Source: Mugil cephalus
Taxonomy: Eukaryota; Chordata; Actinopteri; Mugiliformes; Mugilidae
Assembly (NCBI RefSeq): GCF_022458985.1
Contig: NC_061787.1
Span: 2,822,001-2,886,000 of the forward strand
Length of the DNA: 64,000 nt
Reading direction: 5' to 3'
Positions 32,427-46,290 of this stretch are shown in pieces (within the stretch, counting starts at the first letter, position 1; each line of letters starts with the position of its first letter). A program made the position numbers and the translations under genes. The notes beneath the pieces are model-generated. The model did not search any database. It saw only the letters and a list, made by a program, of their open reading frames with translations, and had not been told where the DNA came from.

Positions 32427-33893
32427 CTGAGAGATAAACCAGAAACACTCAGTGAGTTTGCATCAGCTTCAGTTCCAGTGCTCCAGGTTGATCAAAGAAT
32501 GATGGGAACTGTAGTTTTAGTACAGATTGTTCTCTGAACTTAAAATAAATATTTGTTTATATTAGAATATGGGCAGAAAGGGACAGGAACAGGTTTAAGA
32601 TCTGAAAAATAAAAAAAAATCTGATAGATTTTTAAAACAGAGTCAGCTTAAAAAGCTGCATCAGTAGCTGTTAGCATAGCAGAAAATACTTGATAAACAT
32701 GTCATAGCATAGCATAGCATAGCATACTGGATAATTTAGCTTCAAACTGAACGAAGAGTAAAATGATTCTATGATGTGTATTAGTCATTCAGCTCAGTGA
32801 AACTTTAACAAAGCAACAAAATTCCAACAAACTGAAGAAGGAAAACCGTTAGCTTTAGCATCAGACGTGTCCTCTTTTTGAGACCTGAAAATGTGTCAAA
32901 CTCAAACATGTTTAAATTCACACCACTACACATGCGCACCAACTAACATATTACAGCCTCTTTAGTGATTTGTGCTACTGCAACTGGGGTGGGACAACTA
33001 AAAGTGCTCAGAGTGTATGGTTGGCAGAGAGTCAGTGGCATTAATGAATGACAGTGATGTGTTGTTCAAAACTCAGTTTATTGTCCAGGATGAATCCAAA
33101 GTACATTTGATTCTCCACCATTTCAACTACTTGACCAGCTATGTTTCCAAGTTATGGTCTACATTTGTCTCCTAACTACGCAGTTAGCTAACTATTATAT
33201 AAGACAACACAATATCATACGATACAGTAGAGAGAAGTAGAGAGATATTCAGACAAATGAAGAAAGATGATTGGATGGTGCTTCACAGCCCAGATGGACA
33301 ATGAGCCATGAGATATTGTGAAAGAAACCCAGGAGTTTGTGGAGTAAAGAAGTGGAATATTCTGCAGGGGTCAAGTCAACTTTAACCTAATTCAAACGTA
33401 TTTCACTTAAAAGACAAAACTGAAGAAAGAATCAACAAGTGAAGACAGCTGCAGTAAAGACCAGGCTCAGCAGAACAAAGGAGGAAACCTATTCTGTGAT
33501 GATGTGCATGAACTCAGGCTTCAGTCACTGTCTGCAAAGGATTCTGGACAAAGTGTTCATTTTATTTATGATTAGGAGAATTTGTCCAATAACTAGAGGA
33601 TTATATAGTCTATATAAATAGAGGATTGTGCATTAAAATGTTTTTAATTCTTACAGATTTACTCCAGGTGGAGTTTGTGAATACTCTCAAATTAAAGGTG
33701 AGAACCAACAGTCTCTACGACCACCTACAATTTTTAACTGTATCTTGAATAAACTTTGGTGAACATGTAGAATAACAAATACATTTCAGCTAATCTCAGT
33801 TAATCTCAATCAACCACTGGGGACAGAAAATATCCTGGAACTGACAGAAGTGATTAAAATGAGTCATGAACAAGTTAGTAGTAGTTCTCTTAC

Positions 33894-34016
33894 TTTGTGT
33901 CTGAGGGTCGAGGTTCTCCACTGAAGTCTGGAGGTTGATGGTTGGACCTGTCACTCTTCATAGACAGACAGCTGACTCTGTCCTCCTCTTCCTCCATCTT
34001 CTGGCCTTCAGTCAGT
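33894..34016 (-). CDS. N-terminal repeat exon 4 of NLR gene D (123 bp)
   Basis: Same borders, length, phase and encoded peptide as the exon at 32304-32426. It lies in tandem unit 2. Confidence 0.8.
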
Positions 34017-35482
34017 CTGAGAGATAAACCAGAAACACTCAGTGAGTTTGCATCAGCTTCAGTTCCAGTGCTCCAGGTTGATCAAAGAATGATGGGAACT
34101 GTAGTTTTAGTACAGATTGTTCTCTGAACTTAAAATAAATATTTGTTTATATTAGAATATGGGCAGAAAGGGACAGGAACAGGTTTAAGATCTGAAAAAT
34201 AAAAAAAATCTGATAGATTTTTAAAACAGAGTCAGCTTAAAAAGCTGCATCAGTAGCTGTTAGCATAGCAGAAAATACTTGATAAACATGTCATAGCATA
34301 GCATAGCATAGCATACTGGATAATTTAGCTTCAAACTGAACGAAGAGTAAAATGATTCTATGATGTGTATTAGTCATTCAGCTCAGTGAAACTTTAACAA
34401 AGCAACAAAATTCCAACAAACTGAAGAAGGAAAACCGTTAGCTTTAGCATCAGACGTGTCCTCTTTTTGAGACCTGAAAATGTGTCAAACTCAAACATGT
34501 TTAAATTCACACCACTACACATGCACACCAACTAACATATTACAGCCTCTTTAGTGATTTGTGCTACTGCAACTGGGGTGGGACAACTAAAAGTGCTCAG
34601 AGTGTATGGTTGGCAGAGAGTCAGTGGCATTAATGAATGACAGTGATGTGTTGTTCAAAACTCAGTTTATTGTCCAGGATGAATCCAAAGTACATTTGAT
34701 TCTCCACCATTTCAACTACTTGACCAGCTATGTTTCCAAGTTATGGTCTACATTTGTCTCCTAACTACGCAGTTAGCTAACTATTATATAAGACAACACA
34801 ATATCATACGATACAGTAGAGAGAAGTAGAGAGATATTCAGACAAATGAAGAAAGATGATTGGATGGTGCTTCACAGCCCAGATGGACAATGAGCCATGA
34901 GATAGTGTGAAAGAAACCCAGGAGTTTGTGGAGTAAAGAAGTGGAATATTCTGCAGGGGTCAAGTCAACTTTAACCTAATTCAAACGTATTTCACTTAAA
35001 AGACAAAACTGAAGAAAGAATCAACAAGTGAAGACAGCTGCAGTAAAGACCAGGCTCAGCAGAACAAAGGAGGAAACCTATTCTGTGATGATGTGCATGA
35101 ACTCAGGCTTCAGTCACTGTCTGCAAAGGATTCTGGACAAAGTGTTCATTTTATTTATGATTAGGAGAATTTGTCCAATAACTAGAGGATTATATAGTCT
35201 ATATAAATAGAGGATTGTGCATTAAAATGTTTTTAATTCTTACAGATTTACTCCAGGTGGAGTTTGTGAATACTCTCAAATTAAAGGTGAGAACCAACAG
35301 TCTCTACGACCACCTACAATTTTTAACTGTATCTTGAATAAACTTTGGTGAACATGAAGAATAACAAATACATTTCAGCTAATCTCAGTTAATCTCAATC
35401 AACCACTGGGGACAGAAAATATCCTGGAACTGACAGAAGTGATTAAAATGAGTCATGAACAAGTTAGTAGTAGTTCTCTTAC

Positions 35483-35605
35483 TTTGTGTCTGAGGGTCGA
35501 GGTTCTCCACTGAAGTCTGGAGGTTGATGGTTGGACCTGTCACTCTTCATAGACAGACAGCTGACTCTGTCCTCCTCTTCCTCCATCTTCTGGCCTTCAG
35601 TCAGT
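35483..35605 (-). CDS. N-terminal repeat exon 3 of NLR gene D (123 bp)
   Basis: Same exon in tandem unit 3; splice sites and reading frame unchanged. Confidence 0.8.
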
Positions 35606-37071
35606 CTGAGAGATAAACCAGAAACACTCAGTGAGTTTGCATCAGCTTCAGTTCCAGTACTCCAGGTTGATCAAAGAATGATGGGAACTGTAGTTTTAGT
35701 ACAGATTGTTCTCTGAACTTAAAATAAATATTTGTTTATATTAGAATATGGGCAGAAAGGGACAGGAACAGGTTTAAGATCTGAAAAATAAAAAAAATCT
35801 GATAGATTTTTAAAACAGAGTCAGCTTAACAAGCTGCATCAGTAGCTGTTAGCATAGCAGAAAATACTTGATAAACATGTCATAGCATAGCATAGCATAG
35901 CATACTGGATAATTTAGCTTCAAACTGAACGAAGAGTAAAATGATTCTATGATGTGTATTAGTCATTAAGCTCAGTGAAACTTTAACAAAGCAACAAAAT
36001 TCCAACAAACTGAAGAAGGAAAACCATTAGCTTTAGCATCAGACGTGTCCTCTTTTTGAGACCTGAAAATGTGTCAAACTCAAACATGTTTAAATTCACA
36101 CCACTACACATGCACACCAACTAACATATTACAGCCTCTTTAGTGATTTGTGCTACTGCAACTGGGGTGGGACAACTAAAAGTGCTCAGAGTGTATGGTT
36201 GGCAGAGAGTCAGTGGCATTAATGAATGACAGTGATGTGTTGTTCAAAACTCAGTTTATTGTCCAGGATGAATCCAAAGTACATTTGATTCTCCACCATT
36301 TCAACTACTTGACCAGCTATGTTTCCAAGTTATGGTCTACATTTGTCTCCTAACTACGCAGTTAGCTAACTATTATATAAGACAACACAATATCATACGA
36401 TACAGTAGAGAGAAGTAGAGAGATATTCAGACAAATGAAGAAAGATGATTGGATGGTGCTTCACAGCCCAGATGGACAATGAGCCATGAGATAGTGTGAA
36501 AGAAACCCAGGAGTTTGTGGAGTAAAGAAGTGGAATATTCTGCAGGGGTCAAGTCAACTTTAACCTAATTCAAACGTATTTCACTTAAAAGACAAAACTG
36601 AAGAAAGAATCAACAAGTGAAGACAGCTGCAGTAAAGACCAGGCTCAGCAGAACAAAGGAGGAAACCTATTCTGTGATGATGTGCATGAACTCAGGCTTC
36701 AGTCACTGTCTGCAAAGGATTCTGGACAAAGTGTTCATTTTATTTATGATTAGGAGAATTTGTCCAATAACTAGAGGATTATATAGTCTATATAAATAGA
36801 GGATTGTGCATTAAAATGTTTTTAATTCTTACAGATTTACTCCAGGTGGAGTTTGTGAATACTCTCAAATTAAAGGTGAGAACCAACAGTCTCTACGACC
36901 ACCTACAATTTTTAACTGTATCTTGAATAAACTTTGGTGAACATGAAGAATAACAAATACATTTCAGCTAATCTCAGTTAATCTCAATCAACCACTGGGG
37001 ACAGAAAATATCCTGGAACTGACAGAAGTGATTAAAATGAGTCATGAACAAGTTAGTAGTAGTTCTCTTAC

Positions 37072-37194
37072 TTTGTGTCTGAGGGTCGAGGTTCTCCACT
37101 GAAGTCTGGAGGTTGATGGTTGGACCTGTCACTCTTCATAGACAGACAGCTGACTCTGTCCTCCTCTTCCTCCATCTTCTGGCCTTCAGTCAGT
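37072..37194 (-). CDS. N-terminal repeat exon 2 of NLR gene D (123 bp)
   Basis: Same exon in tandem unit 4, the copy nearest the first exon at 38167; splice sites and frame unchanged. Confidence 0.8.
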
Positions 37195-38166
37195 CTGAGA
37201 GATAAACCAGAAACACTCAGTGAGTTTGCATCAGCTTCAGTTCCAGTACTCCAGGTTGATCAAAGAATGATGGGAACTGTAGTTTTAGTACAGATTGTTC
37301 TCTGAACTTAAAATAAATATTTGTTTATATTAGAATATGGGCAGAAAGGGACAGGAACAGGTTTAAGATCTGAAAAATAAAAAAAAATCTGATAGATTTT
37401 TAAAACAGAGTCAGCTTAACAAGCTGCATCAGTAGCTGTTAGCATAGCAGAAAATACTTGATAAACATGTCATAGCATAGCATAGCATAGCATACTGGAT
37501 AATTTAGCTTCAAACTGAACGAAGAGTAAAATGATTCTATGATGTGTATTAGTCATTAAGCTCAGTGAAACTTTAACAAAGCAACAAAATTCCAACAAAC
37601 TGAAGAAGGAAAACCATTAGCTTTAGCATCAGACGTGTCCTCTTTTTGAGACCTGAAAATGTGTCAAACTCAAACATGTTTAAATTCACACCACTACACA
37701 TGCACACCAACTAACATATTACAGCCTCTTTAGTGATTTGTGCTACTGCAACTGGGGTGGGACAACTAAAAGTGCTCAGAGTGTATGGTTGGCAGAGAGT
37801 CAGTGGCATTAATGAATGACAGTGATGTGTTGTTCAAAACTCAGTTTATTGTCCAGGATGAATCCAAAGTACATTTGATTCTCCACCATTTCAACTACTT
37901 GACCAGCTATGTTTCCAAGTTATGGTCTACATTTGTCTCCTAACTACGCAGTTAGCTAACTATTATATAAGACAACACAATATCATACGATACAATATAA
38001 CATAACATAGCATAGCAGTGCATAACAGAATATTACAGACACTCACCGACTGAGAACATGAAGTGATAAATAATAAAGTAATAAAAGCAGCAGAACAACA
38101 ACTGATTAATCACAAGTTTGTTTCAATGGTTCAATCAAACTGTTGAAGAAGAAAATTCAAACTCAC

Positions 38167-38235
38167 CGTGCTTCAGTCAGTTTCCCTCCTGTTCTGAATC
38201 AAAATGAAGTGAACGCTTTCACTTCGTCCCTTGAT
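38167..38235 (-). other. Probable non-coding first exon of NLR gene D
   Basis: The minus strand reads ...CTTCACTTCATTTTGATTCA then a stretch ending GAAGCACG|GTGAGTTTG, a good donor. The block is conserved at 58386-58455 in gene B, again upstream of an N-terminal exon. The 5' limit is a guess. A second conserved donor-like site at 38047 (TCAGTCG|GTGAGTG) could mark an alternative or second leader exon. Confidence 0.5.
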
Positions 38236-38516
38236 CACCTGGTCAGGTGAGCTCCTCCCTGAACCTTTACTCGAAATCATGTGGTGTGTGTGTTTCTGTC
38301 TTTCTGAGGACCAGTTTGAGTTTTCTACTGTCAGAGTGAAGACATTTTAGTCGGTCCTCTCATCTGCCCTTTGCAAATTCATACCATGGACCAGATTAGA
38401 CCCTCTGGTGGGTCGCTGTTGGCCATGGACTTTAAATCTTTCAGCAGAACATTTCTGCTTCATCCTAAAATCATCATCTTGCATCAGGTCAGTTTACAGT
38501 AGAAACAGTCTCTTAC

Positions 38517-38642
38517 TTTGTGTCTGAGGGTCCAGGTTCTTCACTGAAGACTGGAGGATTTATTTCTTTGGACCAGTCACTCTTCAAGAACAGACGTCTG
38601 ACTCTGTCCTCCTCTTCCTCCATCTTCTGGCCTTCAGTCAGT
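38517..38642 (-). CDS. Further N-terminal repeat exon, upstream copy (126 bp)
   Basis: Acceptor and donor as in the other copies. The peptide is altered: MEEEEDRVRRLFLKSDWSK then a PPVFSEEPGPSDTK end, so the CLSMKSDRS core is changed. It lies 5' of the first exon at 38167, so it belongs either to an alternative longer transcript or to a partial extra gene copy whose leader-like sequence is at 39380-39540. Confidence 0.6.
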
Positions 38643-39736
38643 CTGAGAGATAAACCAGAAACACTCAGTGAGTTTACATCAACTTCAGTTCCAGTACTCC
38701 AGGTTGATCAAAGAATGATGGGAACTGTAGTTTTATTAAAGATTCACCTGTGAAGTTAAAAAAACAAATAAATAAAAAAGACTTGTTTGTCTTAGAATAT
38801 GGTCAGAAAAGGACAGAAACATCTTTAAGCTTGGAAAGTAAAAATGAACTCTGTCATAATATGTCATAACATAGAATAGCATAGCCTTTTTACACAAGTT
38901 ACATCTGGTCACTCTACATCAACGGCCCCTGTGCGGTCTTCAAAGTGACTGTTGATACTAGATAGATAGATGTTTATTTCCCACAGTCCCAAGAACAGTC
39001 CCAAGAATACAACACATCATTTCACAAAACAAAAAACAAACACATGTAACATATGCCACCTATCCTCCTATAACATCAAGACAACAATTCCACCACCTCA
39101 CATATCCAACTAACATATTACAGCCTCTTTAGTGATTGTGTTATGCAACTGGGGTGGGACAACTGAAAGTGCTCTGAGTGTATGTTGTTCAAAGATCAAT
39201 TTATTGTCCAGGATGAATCCAAAGTACATTTGATTCTCCACCATTTCAACTACTTGACCAGCTATGTTTCCAAGTTATGGTCTACATTTGTCTCCTAACT
39301 ACGCAGTTAGCTAACTATTATATAAGACAACACAATATCATACGATACAATATAACATAACATAGCATAGCAGTGCATAACATAACATTACAGACACTCA
39401 CCGACTGAGAACATGAAGTGATAAATAATAAAGTAATAAAAGCAGCAGGAACGACAACTGATTAATCACAAGTTTGTTTCAATGGTTCAATCAAGCTCCT
39501 CCCTGAAACTTTACTGGAAATCATGTGGTGTGTGTGTCTATCTTTCTGTGGACCAGCTTGAGTTTTCTACTGTCAGAGTGAAAACAGAATTATTAATTAA
39601 TTAATAAACAGAATTATATCAACCTAGAGATAATGACATCTCCAAGTGTTTCCTTTTGTTTTTTTGAGAAAATAAGTATTTTAGCATTTAACAAACTACA
39701 CTATTAAGAAACATGTCATGAACAATCAGACATTTC

Positions 39737-39770
<34 letters not shown>

Positions 39771-42700
39771 AGTCTAATTTCTGTTTATTTCTATGTCTCA
39801 GTGTGTTACGTCCACAACTCTCCCTAAAACTGTGTGAAACCTTTGAACAGCTGCAGTTAATGTCTTCAGTGTAAGTTTTGCCCTTTGCAAATTCATCCCA
39901 TGAACCAGATTAGACCCTCTGGTGGGTTGCTGTTGACCAACGGGCCATTCGTTTGACACCTGGGGGCTCGGGGAATGTATTATGTCATCACTGAAATAGC
40001 TGTATAAACATGATGTGTGCGTTTTATTTCTGTTGAACAGGATGATTTCTCTTTCTCTTCACATTAAAATCGTGATGTCATGTCTTAATAAAATGGATGT
40101 AGATGTGTGGGTGAAGAAGCTTCAGGGGAACAAGGTAAACAAGCTAAAATTCAACAGTTCTGAGGTATGTCAGTACCTACATAATAAGGTTGGTCACGTT
40201 TATTAGATTAAGGTTAATACTGTTGCCTGACTAATACTAGAGTGTTCACCACACAGATGAAATCATACCTACTGATGTTCTTGTGACACTACCATCAATC
40301 CTTTATGGCCGTCATCTTTTTTTTCCCATAACTTTATTAACATATTCCACATTTGACAGAATGTTTCACATTAAATCCAGTAGTGTAAAAGAATAACACA
40401 ATGTTGCCTTTGAGACATGACAAGTAAGAACAAAAAAGAAAGAAAAAAGAAAGAGTGAACAATATTATATTTCACACGTACAAATTACATTAGTCTTTTA
40501 ATTTTAATTTCTTTAAAATAAATAAAGATATTGTTGAAAAAAAAACATAACAACTTTGAGTTTAGTCTCACAAAACTGGGAAAGCATCAAAAAGACTCTC
40601 AAGACAAGGAGGAAATATTCTGAAATGTTTAATATATAAAGATCCACAAATGTGAAATGATTGAAGAACAACGTGATAAAAATCTAGTTTCTCTTCTATC
40701 TTCTTTATGTTGTGTCTTATTTTGTGAAGCTCTGATCAGTGAAGATGATTTCAGGCTGAAAGTGTCTCCAAGATATTAACAGTCAAACAGAAGAAACTGG
40801 AAACAGAGATGAACGCACTCTCAGAGTTATTCAGGTCCAAGGAAAAGTGGTGAACTGCAGCCTGCTGGTGGCGCTGTGCTGGACTGGATCAGACAGGAAA
40901 ATGTTCCTAATATTTTATCCACACTGTTAACACACATCAGACTTTCAGAGCGCGTACTGTAGAATCTCTTGAATCATATGAACGTTTTCTTTCCAGAGTT
41001 CAGTTGGCAGCTTCTCATGTTAATATCATAACTTTAATACTAACTTAATACATTAATACCACCTTAAAACATTTAATAGCACCTTGAGACTTTGCAGACA
41101 TGCAGGGCTCAGATAGGCTGATGTTAGGAGAGTGGAACTGATCATCTTGTTCAAAGTGAACTGACTTTATTTGTGGAAAGAGGAAATGAAGGGATTCCCA
41201 GAGTGGACGAGGAGACGTCACCACCTGGTGGTCTCTAGAGGAACTGCAGCTCATCATCTTTATCAGAGTCCATTCAGAGAATCAGTGGGAAGCTTCCAGG
41301 AAATAGACTGACCCACTGAGGAGCTCCTTTTCCCATCTCAATACATAGATCCAGTGGGTAGTTCAGGGACCTTTCTAGGATACATACACTTCCTGCCTGT
41401 GGTGAGTTCACAGACTGAGATGAAGGTAGGATCTATCGTTGTCTGTGGTGAGTTCGTGAATGAACTGATTAGTGACACACTGAAGTTCTAACGTGAGCAA
41501 ACAGAGAAACTGATGGAGAAAACAAGAGTATTTACCAAATAAAATGTGTTTAGAAGCATCTTCAGTCCATTTCATTTTAAAAATCTGTCTCTTGTTTTTT
41601 TTTTTTTGTTTGTTTTTTGTTCTTTGCTGTTGTCTAAATCTTCTGATGATTGAATTTATTTATTCATTCATTCATTTTTACTTCACTTTAAAATTGCAGA
41701 GTACCTGTTTCCTTCATTAGGTTACATGCACCACAGCTTCTGCTGGTAATGTACCAGGCTAACACAAGGAGAGGTCACTTCAGCACTGGACAGCTCCACA
41801 GGGACACATTAAATTCATCGGTTTAATCTTCAGGCTTTTAGGAGAATTTGTAGTACTGCGTTTCATTTCGATCTGGAGTGGACACAAGTTTCTATCACCC
41901 ACTTTTTTTCTGCATCAGATACAGTACAATGAGCTTCCAAGCTACACATGATTTGGAGGCAATACTAAATGTTGTCATTAGATAAAGACTTTTGGTTTGT
42001 TTGTAAAACCAACCTTTCTTTGTGACCGGTATCAACTCAAGATAGAAGATGAGCAGTTACAGAAAATGACAGAATGAATGTTCTTTGGCAGAAATTCAAA
42101 TATCATGCAGTGTTTACCGATAGTACACCAGTGAGGAGTTGACATTAGTAAGACAAACACACACAACAGTGGCAGTGACAGACTGCGCTGTGCTACACAC
42201 ACACACTGGCTTCATCTTCTTCACCCACAATGCAAAGGACAAAAACTTGTAATAATGACTGTAATGATTAGCACATGGCTAGAATCTGTTAATTATTCTT
42301 TGTATTCTTTCTCCAGTGAATTGTACTTTAATGACCCACTAATAAGACTCCAGTCTCAAGCTGTGAACCAAGCTTTATCTTTTCATAAAGGCTAGTTAGG
42401 CTAATGTCTATAACATGGATTGCAAAAGGATGTTGTTTATACAAAACTACTCACAACGAGAAAGAGATTTGTGATTAAACAGTTACTTGTTGTTGTGATT
42501 TTGTTACTGTACAGAGTACAATGCATTTTTATGATGAAGAAAAAAGAATCATTTTATGTATGCTGTGGTGCATTTAGACATTCATGGCATTTAACAGATA
42601 CTATACAGATCAGTGATTAGCTTGTTACATTACGCTGCCGTTATGACAAAGAAATAAAAAATGTCACTGATGTTGACTCAGTTCACATCAACTCAAACAC

Positions 42701-42910
42701 ATGATCACAACAAGCTTCTGGCTCATCTGATTGGCTGACTGTTGTCTCTCTCTCTGTCTTTCTGTTCAATCCTGAAGCCTGCCTCCATTCTCCTCTCACA
42801 GCTTCACTGAGAAGCTGCAGGTTTACAGGAAACACTGGATCTTTGATACTAACTGTGTTTAGGGCGATACTGATGAAAGCAGCATGGACTGACTGGAACC
42901 CTCTACTCAC
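38643..42910. other. Spacer between genes D and B; duplicated sequence, no gene seen
   Basis: 39.1-39.54 kb is a second, partial copy of the NLR upstream block seen at 37.7-38.3 kb and 57.9-58.5 kb. A 29-bp A run lies at 39740-39768. 40.3-42.6 kb is the 3' flank of gene B, matching the inverse of gene A's flank and, in the same orientation, gene C's flank. The leading part of 42.6-42.9 kb matches the last intron of gene A but lacks the last exon. Confidence 0.75.
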
Positions 42911-45900
42911 TCCAGAGTCTCCAGTTTATAGTCTGGACTCTCCACAAGATCAAGAAGCTGCTTCACATCTGAATCCTTCAGGTTGTTGTCACTCAGGTCC
43001 AGATGTTTCAGATGGGAGGGGTTGGACTTCAGAGCTGAGACCAGAGAATCACAGCTGATCTCTGACAAACTGCAGCTCCAAAATCTGAATAAAGAATAAG
43101 ATATAGATAAGATGTAGATTAAATCAGTAATAATTCAATCAGATGTGTTAAATTTTTAAATGTTCACCTCAACATTACTTGTTCACCGGATAGGATTATT
43201 ACATAAAATGGTTCTGAATCACTGCTTTAACAACTAACAGTGGACATTTTCTACAGTTTCTGCTACAAACACTCGTCTTCAACTAAAGGACATTTACAGA
43301 TTTATGGAGGAAAGTTGTGGATGAAGATGAATTAGATTCAGTTGGTGATTAAACATATCAGATCTACAACAGTAACAGACAGTGAACTGACCTCAGAGTC
43401 TCCAGTCTACAGTCTGGACTCTTCAGAAAACCACACAGCTGCTTCACTCCTGAATCCTTCAGGTTGTTGTTACTCAGGTCCAGATGTTTCAGATGGGAGG
43501 GGTTGGACTTCAGAGCTGACACCAGAGAATCACAGCTGATCTCTGACAAACTGCAGTTCTCCAATCTGAATAAAGAATAAAAGATGTAGATTAAATCTCC
43601 TCAGACATGTTTGAGTGACTAAGTCCTTGTGTTATTGTGGATCTCCATCATGTCTTCTACAGACAGTAATATGTGACAGTGTGAGTTGTGTGAACTCCTT
43701 CCAGCAGCTGTGGTTCAGAGAGAATGGACTGATACATGGATCACAGCAGGTTTGACTCCAAATGAAATGTGAGTGAATGATGATGAAACAGCAGGAAGCT
43801 CAGACACTAAACACACCTCAAACACCTGCATCCGAACACATGATCTCATCTGTGTGTGTTGAGCAGGAATGAAGCATCAACATTATACAGTTATTGAAAT
43901 GAGTTTGGATTTGTCTTCAGTTTGACAAACAATAAAGTTGTGGATGAAGATGAATTAGATTCAGTTGGTGATTAAACATATCAGATCTACAACAGTAACA
44001 GACAGTGAACTGACCTCAGAGTCTCCAGTTTATAGTCTGGACTCTTCAGAAGATCAAGAAGCTGCTTCACATCTGAATCCTTCAGCTTGTTTCCACTCAG
44101 GTCCAGATGTTTCAGATGGGAGGGGTTGGACTTCAGAGCTGAGACCAGAGAATCACAGCTGATCTCTGAAACACTGGAGTCCTCCAGTCTGGAAAAGTAT
44201 AAAAGATGTGAGTTTACAAAGTTCCTGCTTAAAATCACCTAAGTTCCATCATGTGTTTAGAGCTGAAGGTTTAGAATGAACAAGTTTATGAAATGGAAAC
44301 GTCAAACATCTGAAACCAACAGGAAGCAGCTTTAAACAGTCAAATAGAAGATGTGAAGAAGAGCTCTCATTAATATTAATAACAACATAAAGACATAGTG
44401 ACTTCAGCTCTGAACTCTGACAGCTCCACCAGAGGCTCCATCTCTACAAAATCATGTTGTGCAGAAAAAGTTATTTCTGATTCCACTGAAGATTCTAAAG
44501 TTTAAAAGAAAACAAACACATCAGGTGAATTCAAACAAAGTCTCATTTTCTGGAAAATTGATGCTGTTTACTTTGAATATGTCACTATAATCATCACTAG
44601 ACTCCACAAGCAGATAATGAACATTTATTAGTTCCAGTCTGATGTGGTGGAAATGATTTTAGCTCTGTTCTAAATGTCTGACTGACTTTAAGGTGGAACT
44701 GAAGAGTGTCAGAGTTTCAGAGTCAATCATCCAGTGCAGGATTTTTCTTCTATGAAGCTTTGAAATCTGGAGCTCAACATGACTCTGCCACAGTCAATGG
44801 ACTAAACCACAGAAGAAGAAACCAGACTTTACCATGAAGATCCTCAGTGCGGATCAGTAGAATATCAGCCTGATGTCACCACAACTTTATCATCACATTC
44901 ATCTCAGCACACAAAGAAAACATGGAGTCTGACCTCAGAGTCTCCAGTTTATAGTCTGGACTCTTCACAAGATCAAGAAGCTGCTTCACATCTGAATCAC
45001 TCAGGTTGTTGTAACTCAGGTCCAGATGTTTCAGATGGGAGGGGTTGGACTTCAGAGCTGAGACAAGAGAATCACAGCTGATCTCTGACAACCAGCAGCT
45101 CTTCAATCTGAATGAAGAATAAAAGATGTAGATTAAACAATTAATAATTCAGTCAGATGTATTCAGGTTTTAAATGTGTAGCTTAACATTACTGTGTCTT
45201 AACAGCCTTGAAGCTTCATTGACTTTAACAACTAACAGTGGACATTTTCTACAGTTTCTGCTACAAACACTGGTCTTGAACTAAATGACATTTACAGATT
45301 TATGGAGGAAAGTTGTGGATGAAGATGAATTAGATTCAGTTGGTGATTAAACATATCAGATCTACAACAGTAACAGACAGTGAACTGACCTCAGAGTCTC
45401 CAGTCTACAGTCTGGACTCTCCAGAAAACCACACAGCTGCTTCACTCCTGAATCCTTCAGGTTGTTGTCACCCAGGTCCAGATGTTTCAGATGGGAGGGG
45501 TTGGACTTCAGAGCTGGTCCCAGAGAATAACAGCTGATCTCTGACAACCTGCAGCTCTTCAATCTGAATAAAGTATAAAAGTGAGATCCAATTAAATGTA
45601 TGATGTGTTTGATCCTGACTCAGAGCAGCAGCCTTCTATCAGTCTGATTCAACAACATCAGTAACAGTCTGTGACTGAGTATTTAGTTTATCAACAGTGG
45701 AGAAGTGAATGGACTGCTGCACCAAAGCAACAGATTTACCAGGTGTTGCTTTAAGGCTGGAGGCCGCTGATAGTTTGGGGAGTTTCAGTGATGTGTGAAA
45801 TTTTCTGAGTAATAGTTAATGATGTATGATTGTAATAAATTAGAAGACGTGTTGTGAGTCAATGTTCTTCAGTCGTTCAGGAAAAACAGAACATTAATCA

Positions 45901-46154
45901 ACTGAAGAACATTTGACACATCAGTGATTTGAAGTGAATAAATAAAAAAAATGTCCAACAGCTCCGGTCAGTGAACTGACCTCAGAGTCTCCAGTCTACA
46001 GTTTGGACTCTCCAGTCCAGCAGATAGATGCTTCACTCCTGAATCCTTCAGGTTATTATGACTCATGTCCAGCTCTGTCAGATAGGAAGGGTTGGATTTC
46101 AGAGCTGAGGTCACAATTTCACAATGAGTCTCTGAGAGTCCACATCCGGTTAAT
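42911..46154 (-). CDS. Six 174-bp LRR exons of NLR gene B
   Basis: Exons in transcription order: 46154-45981, 45563-45390, 45107-44934, 44188-44015, 43565-43392 and 43084-42911, each 174 bp with phase-2 borders. The first is the divergent NACHT-proximal repeat. The last has CTCTGGA|GTGAGT where the others have CTCTGAG|GT, an exchange of two bases at the donor; reading straight on gives CTG GAG TGA, an immediate stop. As the usual last exon is deleted downstream, this exon probably ends the gene. Confidence 0.9.
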
Positions 46155-46290
46155 CTGTGATTAGAAAATATATGAATCTGTTATAAAATCAGATCATTTC
46201 CATTCTAGATCCAGACTGAATGAGTATGAAACAGAGTGAGGTGATCATCTGATGAACATCTGATTGATTCTGTTAATGATCAGGACTCAC

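Larger units (their letters stand above)
31643..37995. repeat. Four-unit 1.59-kb tandem repeat carrying an NLR N-terminal exon
   Basis: Four units of 1590, 1589, 1589 and about 1585 bp, starting near 31643, 33232, 34822 and 36411, differ only at scattered bases and in one A-run (32615 area). Each holds one copy of the N-terminal exon on the minus strand, a CATAG pentamer run and the same intron sequence. A single diverged version lies at about 56860-58210 in gene B, which shows the original single-copy state. High identity points to recent unequal exchange or gene conversion. Confidence 0.95.
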
